From positions 109,827 through 173,826 of the forward strand of contig NZ_BCTU01000010.1 of the NCBI RefSeq assembly GCF_001590925.1: a stretch of 64,000 bases of DNA. Reading direction: 5' to 3'. The position numbers and the translations under genes are program-made. The DNA is from Serratia plymuthica NBRC 102599 (lineage in GTDB: Bacteria > Pseudomonadota > Gammaproteobacteria > Enterobacterales > Enterobacteriaceae). Position 1 is the first letter of the stretch; each line of letters opens with the position of its first letter. This document shows positions 1 through 8,438 of this stretch, one piece after another. The notes beneath the pieces were generated by a model. The model searched no databases. It saw only the letters and a list, made by a program, of their open reading frames with translations, and was not told where the DNA came from.

Positions 1-1
1 C

Positions 2-439
2 GGCGGCAGCGGCGAGAAACCTTCGGCCCCCGCCAATCTGGTCGCCACGGCGCAAACCCAAAGCAGCATTACCCTTTCCTGGAGCGCCTCCAGCGGTGCC
101 AGCCCTATTGCACACTACTCCGTCTTCCGCGATAACCAGAAAATCGCCCAACCAACGGCGACCCACTTCGTCGACAGCGGCTTGGCGGCAGGCACCCAGT
201 ATCGTTATACCCTCAGTGCAACCGATACCGAGGGTAATTCCTCTTCAAGCAGCGTACCGCTGTTGGCCAGCACGCTGCCCGGCGCTGCACCACAATGGCG
301 CACAGAGCAATGGTATGACCGTGGCGAGCGCGTCAGCTATGCCGGCAATACCTATTTGTGCATTCAGGAACATACCTCTAACCGATTCTGGCTCCCGTCC
401 CTGGCCGACATGCTTTGGCAGGTCGAAACGCGTCGATAA
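2..439 (+). CDS. C-terminal part of a chitin-binding protein (FnIII + CBM5/12)
   Basis: The gene is cut by the left window edge; about 145 codons remain, open from base 2 to a TAA. Residues about 7-93 form one fibronectin type III domain (SITLSWSAS and YRYTLSATD strands). The last 50 residues form a CBM5/12 chitin-binding module with the usual aromatic pattern (QWYDRGERVSYAGNTYLC, later FWLP and LWQV). The same FnIII-CBM5/12 arrangement ends the next gene, so the two are probably paralogues acting on chitin. The catalytic or N-terminal domain lies outside the window, so it could be a chitinase, a second monooxygenase or a plain adhesin. Domain calls are confident; overall function is unknown. 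Confidence 0.8.
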   Translation, partial: GGSGEKPSAPANLVATAQTQSSITLSWSASSGASPIAHYSVFRDNQKIAQPTATHFVDSGLAAGTQYRYTLSATDTEGNSSSSSVPLLASTLPGAAPQWRTEQWYDRGERVSYAGNTYLCIQEHTSNRFWLPSLADMLWQVETRR

Positions 440-499
440 TCTCGCACGGCCTTTACACGCACAATTATTAATATCTCATTGAATAAATGGAGAAATGAA

Positions 500-1846
500 A
501 TGGCTAACGCACGACGTAATCAACCTCGCCACGGGCATGTGTTTTCCCCCGAATCTCGCGCTATCTTCGCCTATCAAGAAGGTAAATTGACGGATACCGA
601 TCCGAGTTCTCTGGAGGCAGGAAAATTCTTCCCCGCCACCGCGGGCGGATTGCATGACCCTATTGCACCAACCGACGATCTCAGCAATGTCCCGGCGGCG
701 GACGGGAAAATCGCCAGCGGTGGCTGGCCTGGCGCACTGTTCCTCGACGAACCCGGCACCCAATGGCGCAAACATGAGGTCAAAGCGGGCCAGCCCCTCA
801 CGGTATCCTGGGCATACCATGCGCTGCACCTCACCCGTCGCTGGAACTATTTCATCACCAAGGCCGATTGGGATCCGCAACGCAAACTCGCGCGCGACCA
901 ATTCGAATCGACGCCCTTCTATAAAGCAGAGCTTTCCGCCCAACCGCATTGGGAGCATCAGGCAGCGTTAACGCCGCCTGAACCGACAATCCATCAGCTG
1001 ACGCTACCGGAAAGACATGGCTACCATGTGCTGCTCGCCATCTGGGAAGTCGCCAATACCGGCAACGCGTTTTATCAGGTTATCGATCTCAACTTCACCG
1101 ATGCCGGCGGGAACGAGCGTCCGACCCCTCCGGGCGGCCTGCATGCCACCCATGTGACCACAAACTCGCTGGAGTTAGCCTGGTCCGCCTCCCACGGTGC
1201 ACACCCCATCACCCGCTATTCCGTTTTTTGCAACGGCGACCTGTTGGTGACGCTTGACGCGTCGACGCTCGGCTATACCCATAAAAACCTGGCTCCGGAC
1301 ACGGACTACACCTATTTCGTCTCCGCCACGGACAGTGAAAATAATCAATCGCTGCCGGGGAATTCGATCGTGGTTCGCACCCTCAATGAAGGCGGGGAGG
1401 ACAATCCGCCTACTGCACCGGGTAATTTGCATTCGATGGGCGTCACCGCAGACACCGTGCGTTTGATGTGGTCAGCATCGACAGGCGGCCATGCGCTTAA
1501 GCATTATTATGTGTATCGCGACGGCATTCAGGTGGGCACCACCTCGCCGACGCAGCATGAATATACAGATGCCGGGCTTAGCGGCAGCACCGAATACCGC
1601 TATTTTGTCGCGGCCATAGACGTGCGGGATTACCTGTCCCTGCCCAGCAATGTGTTGATCCTGAGCACCAGCGGCGGGGGCAACATTCCGGAATGGGCGC
1701 TCAACACGCGGTATGAGGTGGATGACAAGGTCCGTTATCAGGGGAAAACCTATCAATGCTTGCAGGCCCACATCTCAAACGAGGGGTGGAATCCGGCGGA
1801 AACCGTCACTATTCTTTGGAAGGAAATCAGTGCATTAGCACGGTAA
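500..1846 (+). CDS. AA10 lytic polysaccharide monooxygenase with two FnIII domains and CBM5/12
   Basis: Predicted copper enzyme that cleaves chitin oxidatively. The AA10 domain spans about residues 11-200: HGHVFSPESR carries the would-be copper-binding N-terminal His, YHALHLTRRWNYFITK the second His, and AFYQVIDLNF the conserved axial Phe region. Two FnIII domains (about 205-295 and 305-395) and a C-terminal CBM5/12 (PEWALNTRYEVDDKVRYQGK) follow. ATG at 500 is chosen because GGAGA lies 6 bases upstream; a TTG at 479 is in frame. No signal peptide is visible from either start, and the frame is closed by a stop at 437-439, so it is odd how the active-site His would become the N-terminus. An intrinsic terminator follows directly. 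Confidence 0.88.
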   Translation: MANARRNQPRHGHVFSPESRAIFAYQEGKLTDTDPSSLEAGKFFPATAGGLHDPIAPTDDLSNVPAADGKIASGGWPGALFLDEPGTQWRKHEVKAGQPLTVSWAYHALHLTRRWNYFITKADWDPQRKLARDQFESTPFYKAELSAQPHWEHQAALTPPEPTIHQLTLPERHGYHVLLAIWEVANTGNAFYQVIDLNFTDAGGNERPTPPGGLHATHVTTNSLELAWSASHGAHPITRYSVFCNGDLLVTLDASTLGYTHKNLAPDTDYTYFVSATDSENNQSLPGNSIVVRTLNEGGEDNPPTAPGNLHSMGVTADTVRLMWSASTGGHALKHYYVYRDGIQVGTTSPTQHEYTDAGLSGSTEYRYFVAAIDVRDYLSLPSNVLILSTSGGGNIPEWALNTRYEVDDKVRYQGKTYQCLQAHISNEGWNPAETVTILWKEISALAR

Positions 1847-1860
1847 TTTAGCCTCACGCC

Positions 1861-1887
1861 AAAGGCTCCTTTTCAGGAGCCTTTTTT
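1861..1887 (+). terminator. Intrinsic terminator after the AA10 gene
   Basis: Perfect 8-bp stem (AGGCTCCT / AGGAGCCT) with loop TTTC and a following T run. It lies between the convergent AA10 and ROK regulator genes and could serve both, since A residues precede the left arm. Confidence 0.85.
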
Positions 1888-1891
1888 ACGA

Positions 1892-3064
1892 CTATTTCAA
1901 TAACACTTCATAACGTGGGTTAAACTCGTCGAACAGCGGCAGCGCCGCCGCCCCCAATGCTGCGGTATCTGCGCCGGTGGTGCCCAACCGCACGCGCAGA
2001 CCATCTAGGTATTTGCTGCGAACCGAGCGGTGCAAGGGCGCCAAACGTTTGATCAACTGTTCAACGATGCTTTCCGGCATCAGCCCGCCAATAATCACCG
2101 CTTCGGCATCGAACATGCACTCGACGATGTTGATCGCCTGGCGCAGCGCAGGCACCGCAGAATCCAACCAGAGGTCGATCTGCGCCTGCGGCAATGCCAG
2201 CAGATCCTGCGGCATGGCACGCATCGGATCCAGCCCGCAGCTCTCATAGGCTGCCTGCAGCGAGACGTAACGCTCAAGGCACCCCTGGTTGCCGCAATAA
2301 CAGGCACGCCCGCCCGGTTGCACAATCATGTGGCCTATTTCACCGGCATTGTGCGCATGGCCGGTATAAATACGCCCGTCAGTGAAGATCCCCGCCCCGA
2401 GGCCGGTGCCGAGATACAGATAAATAAACGAATTGAGCTGCCTGGCCACGCCGTGCAGACGTTCGCCGATGGCGGCGACGGTGGCGTCGTTCTCCAGCGT
2501 CACCGGCAGGCCGCTCTGCGCGTTAAGTTCAGCCACTACATCGATATTTTCCCAGCCGTTGAGGGTGGTCGGCCCAACGGAGGAGATCCCTTCCACGCCA
2601 AACGGCCCCGGCATCACCACACCGATGCCCAGCATTTTTCCCCAGGCCATATCAGGCTGTTGGCGCATTTCTTGCAGTACATCACAAATCAGTTTCAAGG
2701 TCGCAGCAGGTTGCGGCTTTTGCACCATAATCAGCCGATGGAAACGAACGCTTCCTGACAGATCAACGACGATGATCAGAAGCGACTGGTGATCCAGATG
2801 GATGCCGATGGAATACGCACTGTCTGGATTGAGGGTCAACGGCGTCGCCGGTTGGCCCCTCCCTCCGGCACGGCGTGGCAGGTGCGAGGAGAGAATGCCG
2901 GCCTGTTCCAGCTCTGTCGCGATGTTTGAAACGGTTTGCGGCGTCAGTGAGGTCAGCCGGGCGATTTCGGCACGGGTCAGTTCGCCGTGCAGACGGATTG
3001 CCTCTATCACTACGCGCCGGTTGTGTGCACGAGCATGTTCAAGGTTAGTGCCGGATGTCGTCAT
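1892..3064 (-). CDS. ROK-family transcriptional repressor of the adjacent sugar locus
   Basis: 390 aa. An N-terminal winged helix-turn-helix (about residues 14-60, TRAEIARLTSLTPQTVSNI) is followed by a sugar-kinase-like ROK domain. ENDATVAAIG (191-200), GEIGHM (241-246) and the zinc motif CYCGNQGCLE (255-264) are the family signatures shared with NagC, Mlc and XylR. It is divergent from an ABC sugar-transport operon starting about 100 bp away. The likely role, by inference, is repression of that operon with relief by the transported sugar or its phosphate. The inducer cannot be read from the sequence. This is a paralogue of, and distinct from, mlc further right. Confidence 0.88.
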   Translation of the reverse strand: MTTSGTNLEHARAHNRRVVIEAIRLHGELTRAEIARLTSLTPQTVSNIATELEQAGILSSHLPRRAGGRGQPATPLTLNPDSAYSIGIHLDHQSLLIIVVDLSGSVRFHRLIMVQKPQPAATLKLICDVLQEMRQQPDMAWGKMLGIGVVMPGPFGVEGISSVGPTTLNGWENIDVVAELNAQSGLPVTLENDATVAAIGERLHGVARQLNSFIYLYLGTGLGAGIFTDGRIYTGHAHNAGEIGHMIVQPGGRACYCGNQGCLERYVSLQAAYESCGLDPMRAMPQDLLALPQAQIDLWLDSAVPALRQAINIVECMFDAEAVIIGGLMPESIVEQLIKRLAPLHRSVRSKYLDGLRVRLGTTGADTAALGAAALPLFDEFNPRYEVLLK

Positions 3065-3121
3065 AACTGCCTATGCAGAAAGGGAAATCGGTGTTTGCAG
3101 TATGGTGCCCTCCATTAAAGC

Positions 3122-3134
3122 AATCAAATTGATT
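3122..3134. promoter_or_regulatory. Candidate operator in the ROK regulator / sugar ABC intergenic region
   Basis: AATCAA-A-TTGATT is a perfect 6-bp inverted repeat with a 1-base centre, placed in the 100-bp divergent intergenic region about 30 bp upstream of the binding-protein start codon. Assignment to the neighbouring ROK repressor is inference from position only; it does not closely resemble the NagC/Mlc consensus. Confidence 0.3.
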
Positions 3135-3165
3135 TAAGAATCTTTTTAACACCGGAGAACGCACC

Positions 3166-4416
3166 ATGAAAAGCCCTATCCGCGCCGCTAAGGCCGCCTG
3201 TACCCTGTCTGCCCTGGCGTTTTGCATCTCAAGCGCCTTTGCCGCCCCTACGCAAATCAACGCGCTGTTTATGACCCAGGCGGCTTATAGCGAAAACGAC
3301 ATTCGCGCCATGACCGCAGATTTCACCCAACAGCACCCGGATATCACCGTTAACCTCGAGTTCGTCCCTTACGAAGCGCTGCACGATAAAATCGTCGCGG
3401 CGCGCGGCGCAGGCAGCAACGGCTACGACGTGGTGCTGTTCGACGCCATCTGGCCGGCCGAATTCGTTAAGTTCGGCCTGCTGCAGGATGTCACCTCGCG
3501 CATCAGCGCCGACGACAGCGGCAAGATTTTCGACGGCGCCATGACCACCGTCACTTACAAAGACAAGCGCTGGGGAATGCCGTGGATCCTCGATACCAAA
3601 TACCTGTATTACAACAAAGCCATGCTGGCCAAGGCCGGCATCAGCGCCCCGCCGAAAACCTGGCAGGAACTGGCGCAGCAGGCGGAAATCCTGAAACAGA
3701 AAAACGTGGTCAAATACCCCCTGGTGTGGAGCTGGTCACAGGCCGAGGCGCTGGTTTGCGATTACACCACGCTGGTGTCCGCCTTCAAGGGGCAGTTCTT
3801 CCAACAGGGGAAAATCAACTTCTCCACCCCAGGATCATTACAGGCCGCCAGCTACATGAAAGACACGCTGGACAAGGGGCTGACCAACCCGAACTCGCGC
3901 GAATATCTGGAAGAGGACGTGCGCAAAGCCTTCTCTAACGGCGACGCCGCCTTCGCGCTCAACTGGACCTATATGTACAACATGGCCAACGATCCGAAGC
4001 AGAGCAAAGTGGCCGGCGATGTCGGCATCGTGCCGGCTCCGGGATCGGTTGAGGGCCAGGTTTCCGCCGTCAACGGCTCGATGGGCCTCGGCATCGCCAA
4101 GGCCAGCGCCCACCCGGATCAGGCCTGGCAGTACATCAGCTACATGACCTCCCAGCCGGTACAGGATAAGTACGCCAAACTGAGCCTGCCGATCTGGAAA
4201 TCTTCCTACGACGATCCGGCGGTGCAGAAAGACCAGCAACCCTTGATCGCCGCCGCCAAACAGTCGTTGAACGTGATGCTGTCGCGCCCTGAAACTGCCG
4301 ATTATTCACGGCTTTCCAACGGATTGCAGCAAGATTTGCAGCAGATCCTGCAAGGCAAGGTGACGCCGCAAGCGGGCCTGGATGCGGCCACCAAAAGCGC
4401 GGCACGGCTGCGTTAA
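3166..4416 (+). CDS. Sugar ABC transporter periplasmic binding protein (family 1)
   Basis: 416 aa MalE/UgpB-type extracellular solute-binding protein. A Sec signal peptide (residues 1-26, hydrophobic core then AFA|AP) points to the periplasm. The mature part has the family 1 pattern (YDVVLFDAIWPAEF, RWGMPWILDTKYLYYNK, GDAAFALNWTYMY, VSAVNGSMGLGIAK). GGAG lies 8 bases before the ATG. It is the first gene of a five-gene set (binding protein, two permeases, PfkB kinase, ATPase) with very tight spacing, so it captures the sugar for that transporter. The substrate is not identifiable from sequence; a di- or oligosaccharide or a polyol would fit the family. Confidence 0.9.
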   Translation: MKSPIRAAKAACTLSALAFCISSAFAAPTQINALFMTQAAYSENDIRAMTADFTQQHPDITVNLEFVPYEALHDKIVAARGAGSNGYDVVLFDAIWPAEFVKFGLLQDVTSRISADDSGKIFDGAMTTVTYKDKRWGMPWILDTKYLYYNKAMLAKAGISAPPKTWQELAQQAEILKQKNVVKYPLVWSWSQAEALVCDYTTLVSAFKGQFFQQGKINFSTPGSLQAASYMKDTLDKGLTNPNSREYLEEDVRKAFSNGDAAFALNWTYMYNMANDPKQSKVAGDVGIVPAPGSVEGQVSAVNGSMGLGIAKASAHPDQAWQYISYMTSQPVQDKYAKLSLPIWKSSYDDPAVQKDQQPLIAAAKQSLNVMLSRPETADYSRLSNGLQQDLQQILQGKVTPQAGLDAATKSAARLR

Positions 4417-4425
4417 GGGATGACG

Positions 4426-5334
4426 ATGCTCACTTTGCCCCAACGTGAGCGGCGTCAGGCATGGGTGCTGCTGGCACCCATGCTGCTGATGATGCTGCTG
4501 TTAACCGCCTGGCCGCTGGGCCGCACCCTGTGGCTGAGCTTTACCGACGCGGCGCTTGTCGGTGACGGTGTAACGCCTGCCTGGATCGGCGTCGATAACT
4601 TTCTGTATGCCCTGACCGACCCGGATTTCCAGGCCGCACTGTGGCGCACGCTCTATTTCACCGTGGTTTCGGTGGCGTTTGAAGGGGTGATTGGCGTGTT
4701 GGTGGCGCTGCTGCTCAACCAGCAATTCCACGGCCGCAACCTGCTGCGGGTGCTGGTGATTTTGCCCTGGGCGCTGCCCACCATCGTCAACGCGACAATG
4801 TGGCGGCTGAACTTCAACCCGGATTACGGCAGCATCAATGCGCTGCTGACCCAGCTTGGGGTCATTGACCATTACCGCAGTTGGCTGGGCGATCCCGCCT
4901 CGGCGTTGAACGCGGTGATGCTGGCGGATATCTGGAAAAACTACCCGCTGATCACCCTATTGACGCTGGCGGCACTGCAATCTATCCCGGAGGATTTGTA
5001 CGAGGCGGCCCGACTGGACGGCGCTTCCGCCTGGCGGCGATTCCGTGCCATCACCCTGCCCGCCATTCTGGCCCCGCTGGCGGTGGCGCTGGTGTTACGC
5101 ACCATCGACGCCTTCAAGGTGTTCGACATCATTTACGTGATGACCCGCGGCGGGCCGATGGACAGCACCAAGACCCTCAGCTTCTTCGTTTATCAGGAAT
5201 CGTTCAGCTATCTGCGTGCCGGCAGCGGCGCCGCCTACGCAGTGCTGATGACCCTGCTGTGCGGTTTGCTGATCGCACTCTACATGCTGATGCTGTTCCG
5301 CCAGCGCCGAAGGAGCCTCGCCGATGAAGCGTAA
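4426..5334 (+). CDS. Sugar ABC transporter permease, MalF type
   Basis: About 302 aa inner-membrane permease with six predicted membrane spans (the first is LLAPMLLMMLLLTAWPLG). The cytoplasmic EAA loop (YEAARLDGASAWRRFRAITL, about residue 193) contacts the ATPase. The start at 4426 is preferred over 4420 because AAGGG ends 6 bases before it; both are in frame. Only 9 bases separate it from the binding-protein stop, and it overlaps the next permease by 11 bases, indicating translational coupling. Pairing with the MalG-type permease downstream gives the usual heterodimeric CUT1 sugar channel. Confidence 0.9.
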   Translation: MLTLPQRERRQAWVLLAPMLLMMLLLTAWPLGRTLWLSFTDAALVGDGVTPAWIGVDNFLYALTDPDFQAALWRTLYFTVVSVAFEGVIGVLVALLLNQQFHGRNLLRVLVILPWALPTIVNATMWRLNFNPDYGSINALLTQLGVIDHYRSWLGDPASALNAVMLADIWKNYPLITLLTLAALQSIPEDLYEAARLDGASAWRRFRAITLPAILAPLAVALVLRTIDAFKVFDIIYVMTRGGPMDSTKTLSFFVYQESFSYLRAGSGAAYAVLMTLLCGLLIALYMLMLFRQRRRSLADEA

Positions 5335-6163
5335 AATCCGCCTGATGCTGCGCTATGGCGCCGCGCTGTTGCTGGCGCTGTCGATCCTCGCGCCGATGCT
5401 GTGGCTGTTTTTGATGAGCGTCAGTTCCTCCGCCGATCTGACCCGCGTGCCGCTGGAATGGCTGCCGCGCCGCTGGGACTTTTCGCGCTACGGTAGCTTG
5501 CTGTCGTTACAGGCCGGCCAGCCTGGGGCACTGTTCCTGCACGCGCTGTTCAATAGCCTGCTGGTGGCCTGCGGCGCTACGCTGATTTCGCTGCTGCTGG
5601 CGATCCCGGCGGCGTTCAGCTTCTCACGCTATCCGGGCCGCGACGGCTGGCTGTTCGCCAGTCTGGCGATTTATATGGTGCCGCCGGTCGCCTTCGTGCT
5701 GCCGCTGTACTTTATTCTGCAACAGCTGGCGCTGCTGAATACCCATATCGGCCTGGTGCTGGTCTACTGCTCGCTGATCCTGCCGTTTCTCACCTGGATG
5801 CTGAAGAATCAGTTCGACGCCCTGCCGATCGATATCGAACAGGCGGCGCGGCTGGATGGGCTGCGTCAGTGGCAGGTGTTGCTGCGCATCACGTTGCCGC
5901 TGGCGAAACCGGCGCTCGGGGCTTCGGCGCTGTTCGGCTGGTTGCTGGCCTGGGACGAATTTTTCTACGCGCTGCTGTTTACCAGCAACATTCAGGCCCA
6001 GACGCTGCCGGTGACTATCGCCGGTTTCACCGCGGGGCGCGCCACCGATGACGGATTGATCGCCGCAGTCGGCATGTTGGCCGCCATACCGCCACTCTTT
6101 ATTGCCATTTGGCTGCAAAAAACGCTGGTCAGCGGGTTAACCAGCGGCGGCAGCAAAGGCTGA
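5324..6163 (+). CDS. Sugar ABC transporter permease, MalG type
   Basis: 279 aa, second permease of the CUT1-type sugar transporter. It has six hydrophobic segments and an EAA loop (IEQAARLDGLRQWQVLLRIT), followed by ALFGWLLAWDEFFYALLFTS typical of MalG-like proteins. The start codon lies inside the end of the preceding permease gene (11-bp overlap), with AGGAG in that gene serving as ribosome binding site. It is expected to act in the inner membrane with the MalF-type partner and the ATPase at 7138-8217. Confidence 0.9.
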   Translation: MKRKIRLMLRYGAALLLALSILAPMLWLFLMSVSSSADLTRVPLEWLPRRWDFSRYGSLLSLQAGQPGALFLHALFNSLLVACGATLISLLLAIPAAFSFSRYPGRDGWLFASLAIYMVPPVAFVLPLYFILQQLALLNTHIGLVLVYCSLILPFLTWMLKNQFDALPIDIEQAARLDGLRQWQVLLRITLPLAKPALGASALFGWLLAWDEFFYALLFTSNIQAQTLPVTIAGFTAGRATDDGLIAAVGMLAAIPPLFIAIWLQKTLVSGLTSGGSKG

Positions 6164-6184
6164 CTTAAAAGGGAAAAAATTCAC

Positions 6185-7138
6185 ATGATGAATACCAACA
6201 CCAGACCCACCCTGTACGTGGTCGGCAATATCAACGTCGACGTGATCATGAGCACCCTGCACCAGTGGCCGCAGAAAGGCACCGAGACGATGCTGGATCA
6301 CAGCGAACTGCGCCCCGGCGGCTCGGCCGGCAACTGCGCGCTGGCGTTGGCGGCGCTGGAGACGCCTTACCGGCTGGTGGCCAATCAGGGCAACGACTAT
6401 TTCAGCCCCTGGCTGGCGCAGCTGTTCCCGGAAAGCTCGCTGTATTGGCCGACCTACAGCTGTGAAACCTCGCTGACCTTCGGTGTGACGCACCCCGACA
6501 ACGAACGCACCTTTTTCAGCAATCAAGGGCACATCACCCGCCTGAGCCAGGATGACGTGCTGCACCAGATCCCGCTGTTCGCCGGCAACGGCGACACCGT
6601 GCTGTTATGCGGCACCTTCCTGTGCACCACTTTGCTGGCGGATTACCCGGCGCTGCTGCAAACGCTGCGCCAGCGCGGCTACCGCATTGCGGTGGACACC
6701 GGCTGGCCGCCGCAGGGCTGGAGCGATGCGCTGCGCGGGCAGATCGCCGACTGGTTGCCGTTCTGCGACATTCTGCTGCTGAATGAAGTAGAAACCTGCG
6801 GCATGGCAGGCCATGAAGATCTGTACACCGCCGCCCGCACCCTGAACCGCCAGCAACCGACCGACGCCGCCTGTGTGGTGAAATGCGGGCCGGACGGCGC
6901 GCGCATGTGGTGCGGCGAACGGCTGTTGCAAGCTGCGGCGCACCCGATCAAGGTGGTCGATACCATCGGCGCCGGCGACAGTTTCAACGCCGGGTTCCTG
7001 ACCGCCTGCCTGCACGGCCATTCGGCCACGGTGGCGCTGCGCTGGGGCATTCGCGCCGCCAGCCACGCCATCAGCAGTTCGCCGCGTCAATACCTGGACT
7101 GGAACACCCTGAAAACCTGCGCCGGAGAGATGATCTGA
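6185..7138 (+). CDS. PfkB-family carbohydrate kinase
   Basis: 317 aa ribokinase-fold sugar kinase. The N-terminal YVVGNINVDVIM and RPGGSAGNCALAL glycine-rich substrate region are present, and the C-terminal signature DTIGAGDSFNAGF holds the catalytic Asp at about residue 265. Lying between transporter permeases and ATPase, it most likely phosphorylates the imported sugar, or a product of it, in the cytoplasm using ATP. Its TGA overlaps the ATG of the ATPase gene by one base, so the two are coupled. Whether it acts on a ketose, a ribose-type sugar or a nucleoside cannot be told. Two ATGs (6185, 6188) are possible starts. Confidence 0.87.
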   Translation: MMNTNTRPTLYVVGNINVDVIMSTLHQWPQKGTETMLDHSELRPGGSAGNCALALAALETPYRLVANQGNDYFSPWLAQLFPESSLYWPTYSCETSLTFGVTHPDNERTFFSNQGHITRLSQDDVLHQIPLFAGNGDTVLLCGTFLCTTLLADYPALLQTLRQRGYRIAVDTGWPPQGWSDALRGQIADWLPFCDILLLNEVETCGMAGHEDLYTAARTLNRQQPTDAACVVKCGPDGARMWCGERLLQAAAHPIKVVDTIGAGDSFNAGFLTACLHGHSATVALRWGIRAASHAISSSPRQYLDWNTLKTCAGEMI

Positions 7139-8217
7139 TGGCAAGCGTAGAACTGGTGAAAGTCGCCAAATATTATGGCAAACAGCGGGTGTTGAATCCG
7201 CTGGATCTGATCATTCCCGACGGCAGCTTTACCGTGCTGGTCGGCCCCTCCGGCTGCGGTAAATCCACGTTGCTGCGCTTGCTGGCCGGGCTGGATACGC
7301 TATCCGATGGCGCTATCCTGCTGGATAAACAGAAAATTAACGATCTGGACCCCGCCGATCGCGATATCGCCATGGTGTTTCAGAGCTATGCGCTCTATCC
7401 GCACCTGACGGTGGCGGAAAACATGGCGTTTCACATGCAGGTCATGAAGGTCAGCAAAAGCGAGCAGCAGAGCAAAGTGCAGCAGGCGGCACGCATTCTG
7501 GCGATCGATCATCTGTTGCAGCGCTATCCGAAAGAGCTGTCCGGCGGCCAGCGCCAGCGGGTGGCGATGGGGCGTGCCATGGTGCGCAATCCGAAGGTCT
7601 TTCTGTTCGATGAGCCGTTGTCCAACCTCGACGCCCAGTTGCGCATGGAGTTGCGCGCCGAGATAAAATCGCTGCATCAGCAGTTCAAAACCACCACGGT
7701 GTACGTCACCCACGACCAGATTGAGGCCATGACGCTGGCCGATCAAATCGTGGTGATGAAAGACGGCAATATCGTGCAACAGGGCCGGCCGCTGGAGATC
7801 TACGACGCGCCCGCCAACACCTTTGTGGCGCGCTTTATCGGTTCGCCGCCCATGAACCTGTTGGAGGGTATCGTCACGCCGCGCGGCGATCGCCCCGGCG
7901 TAACCTGCGGTGAGCTGTGGCTGCCGCTACCCGATAAGTGGCGTCAGGCAATTGCGGGCAGTAACGTGATCCTCGGACTGCGCCCGCATGATTTTCTGCT
8001 GGTGGAGGTCAGCGAACAGCCGCCCGCCCAGCTTCGGCTGATGGAGATCACCGGTGATGTCAGTCTGTTGCACCTGACCTGGGGCGGTTACCGACTGCAT
8101 GTGCAGTTCAGCGGCCGCATCAATGCAGAAAGCGGCCAGCCGCTGTGGCTGGCGCCCAACATCGACGCGATCCACCTGTTCGACGCCGCCAGCGGCCAGC
8201 GGCTAAGCGAAAGTTGA
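7138..8217 (+). CDS. Sugar ABC transporter ATP-binding protein (MalK/UgpC/MsmX type)
   Basis: 359 aa. Walker A GPSGCGKST at 36-44, Q-loop FQSYALYPHLT, signature LSGGQRQRVAMGRAM, Walker B VFLFDEPLSNLDAQLR and switch His VYVTHDQIEAMTLAD are all intact. A C-terminal TOBE/OB regulatory domain (about 240-359) matches CUT1 ATPases. The ATG at 7138 overlaps the kinase stop codon and gives the family start MASVELVKVAKYYG; a longer open frame reaching back into the kinase gene is not coding. It energises the permease pair upstream. It is the last gene of the operon; no strong terminator was found behind it. Confidence 0.92.
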   Translation: MASVELVKVAKYYGKQRVLNPLDLIIPDGSFTVLVGPSGCGKSTLLRLLAGLDTLSDGAILLDKQKINDLDPADRDIAMVFQSYALYPHLTVAENMAFHMQVMKVSKSEQQSKVQQAARILAIDHLLQRYPKELSGGQRQRVAMGRAMVRNPKVFLFDEPLSNLDAQLRMELRAEIKSLHQQFKTTTVYVTHDQIEAMTLADQIVVMKDGNIVQQGRPLEIYDAPANTFVARFIGSPPMNLLEGIVTPRGDRPGVTCGELWLPLPDKWRQAIAGSNVILGLRPHDFLLVEVSEQPPAQLRLMEITGDVSLLHLTWGGYRLHVQFSGRINAESGQPLWLAPNIDAIHLFDAASGQRLSES

Positions 8218-8438
8218 GTGTTGATTACCCATGACTTCGGCCTGAAAAAACCGGGCTGAAACTGGCTATTCCCCTCTGCGAGCGCAGATCGCTGTGCTCG
8301 CTAATCATCACCTGCTTAACCTCTTTTTAACCTGTGTACGATGCGCTATGCTCGAAAACTCGTCCGGATTACATTTTTTGAAACGGGGTTTCTTGTCATG
8401 CCTGCATTCTGTCTGTGCGCCACACGGCGCGCTTTGCC

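Noticed and set aside
6883..7137. In-frame N-terminal extension of the sugar ABC ATPase into the kinase gene
   Set aside because: The extra residues are Arg-rich shadow of the PfkB gene; ATG 7138 gives the conserved ATPase start and overlaps the kinase stop.
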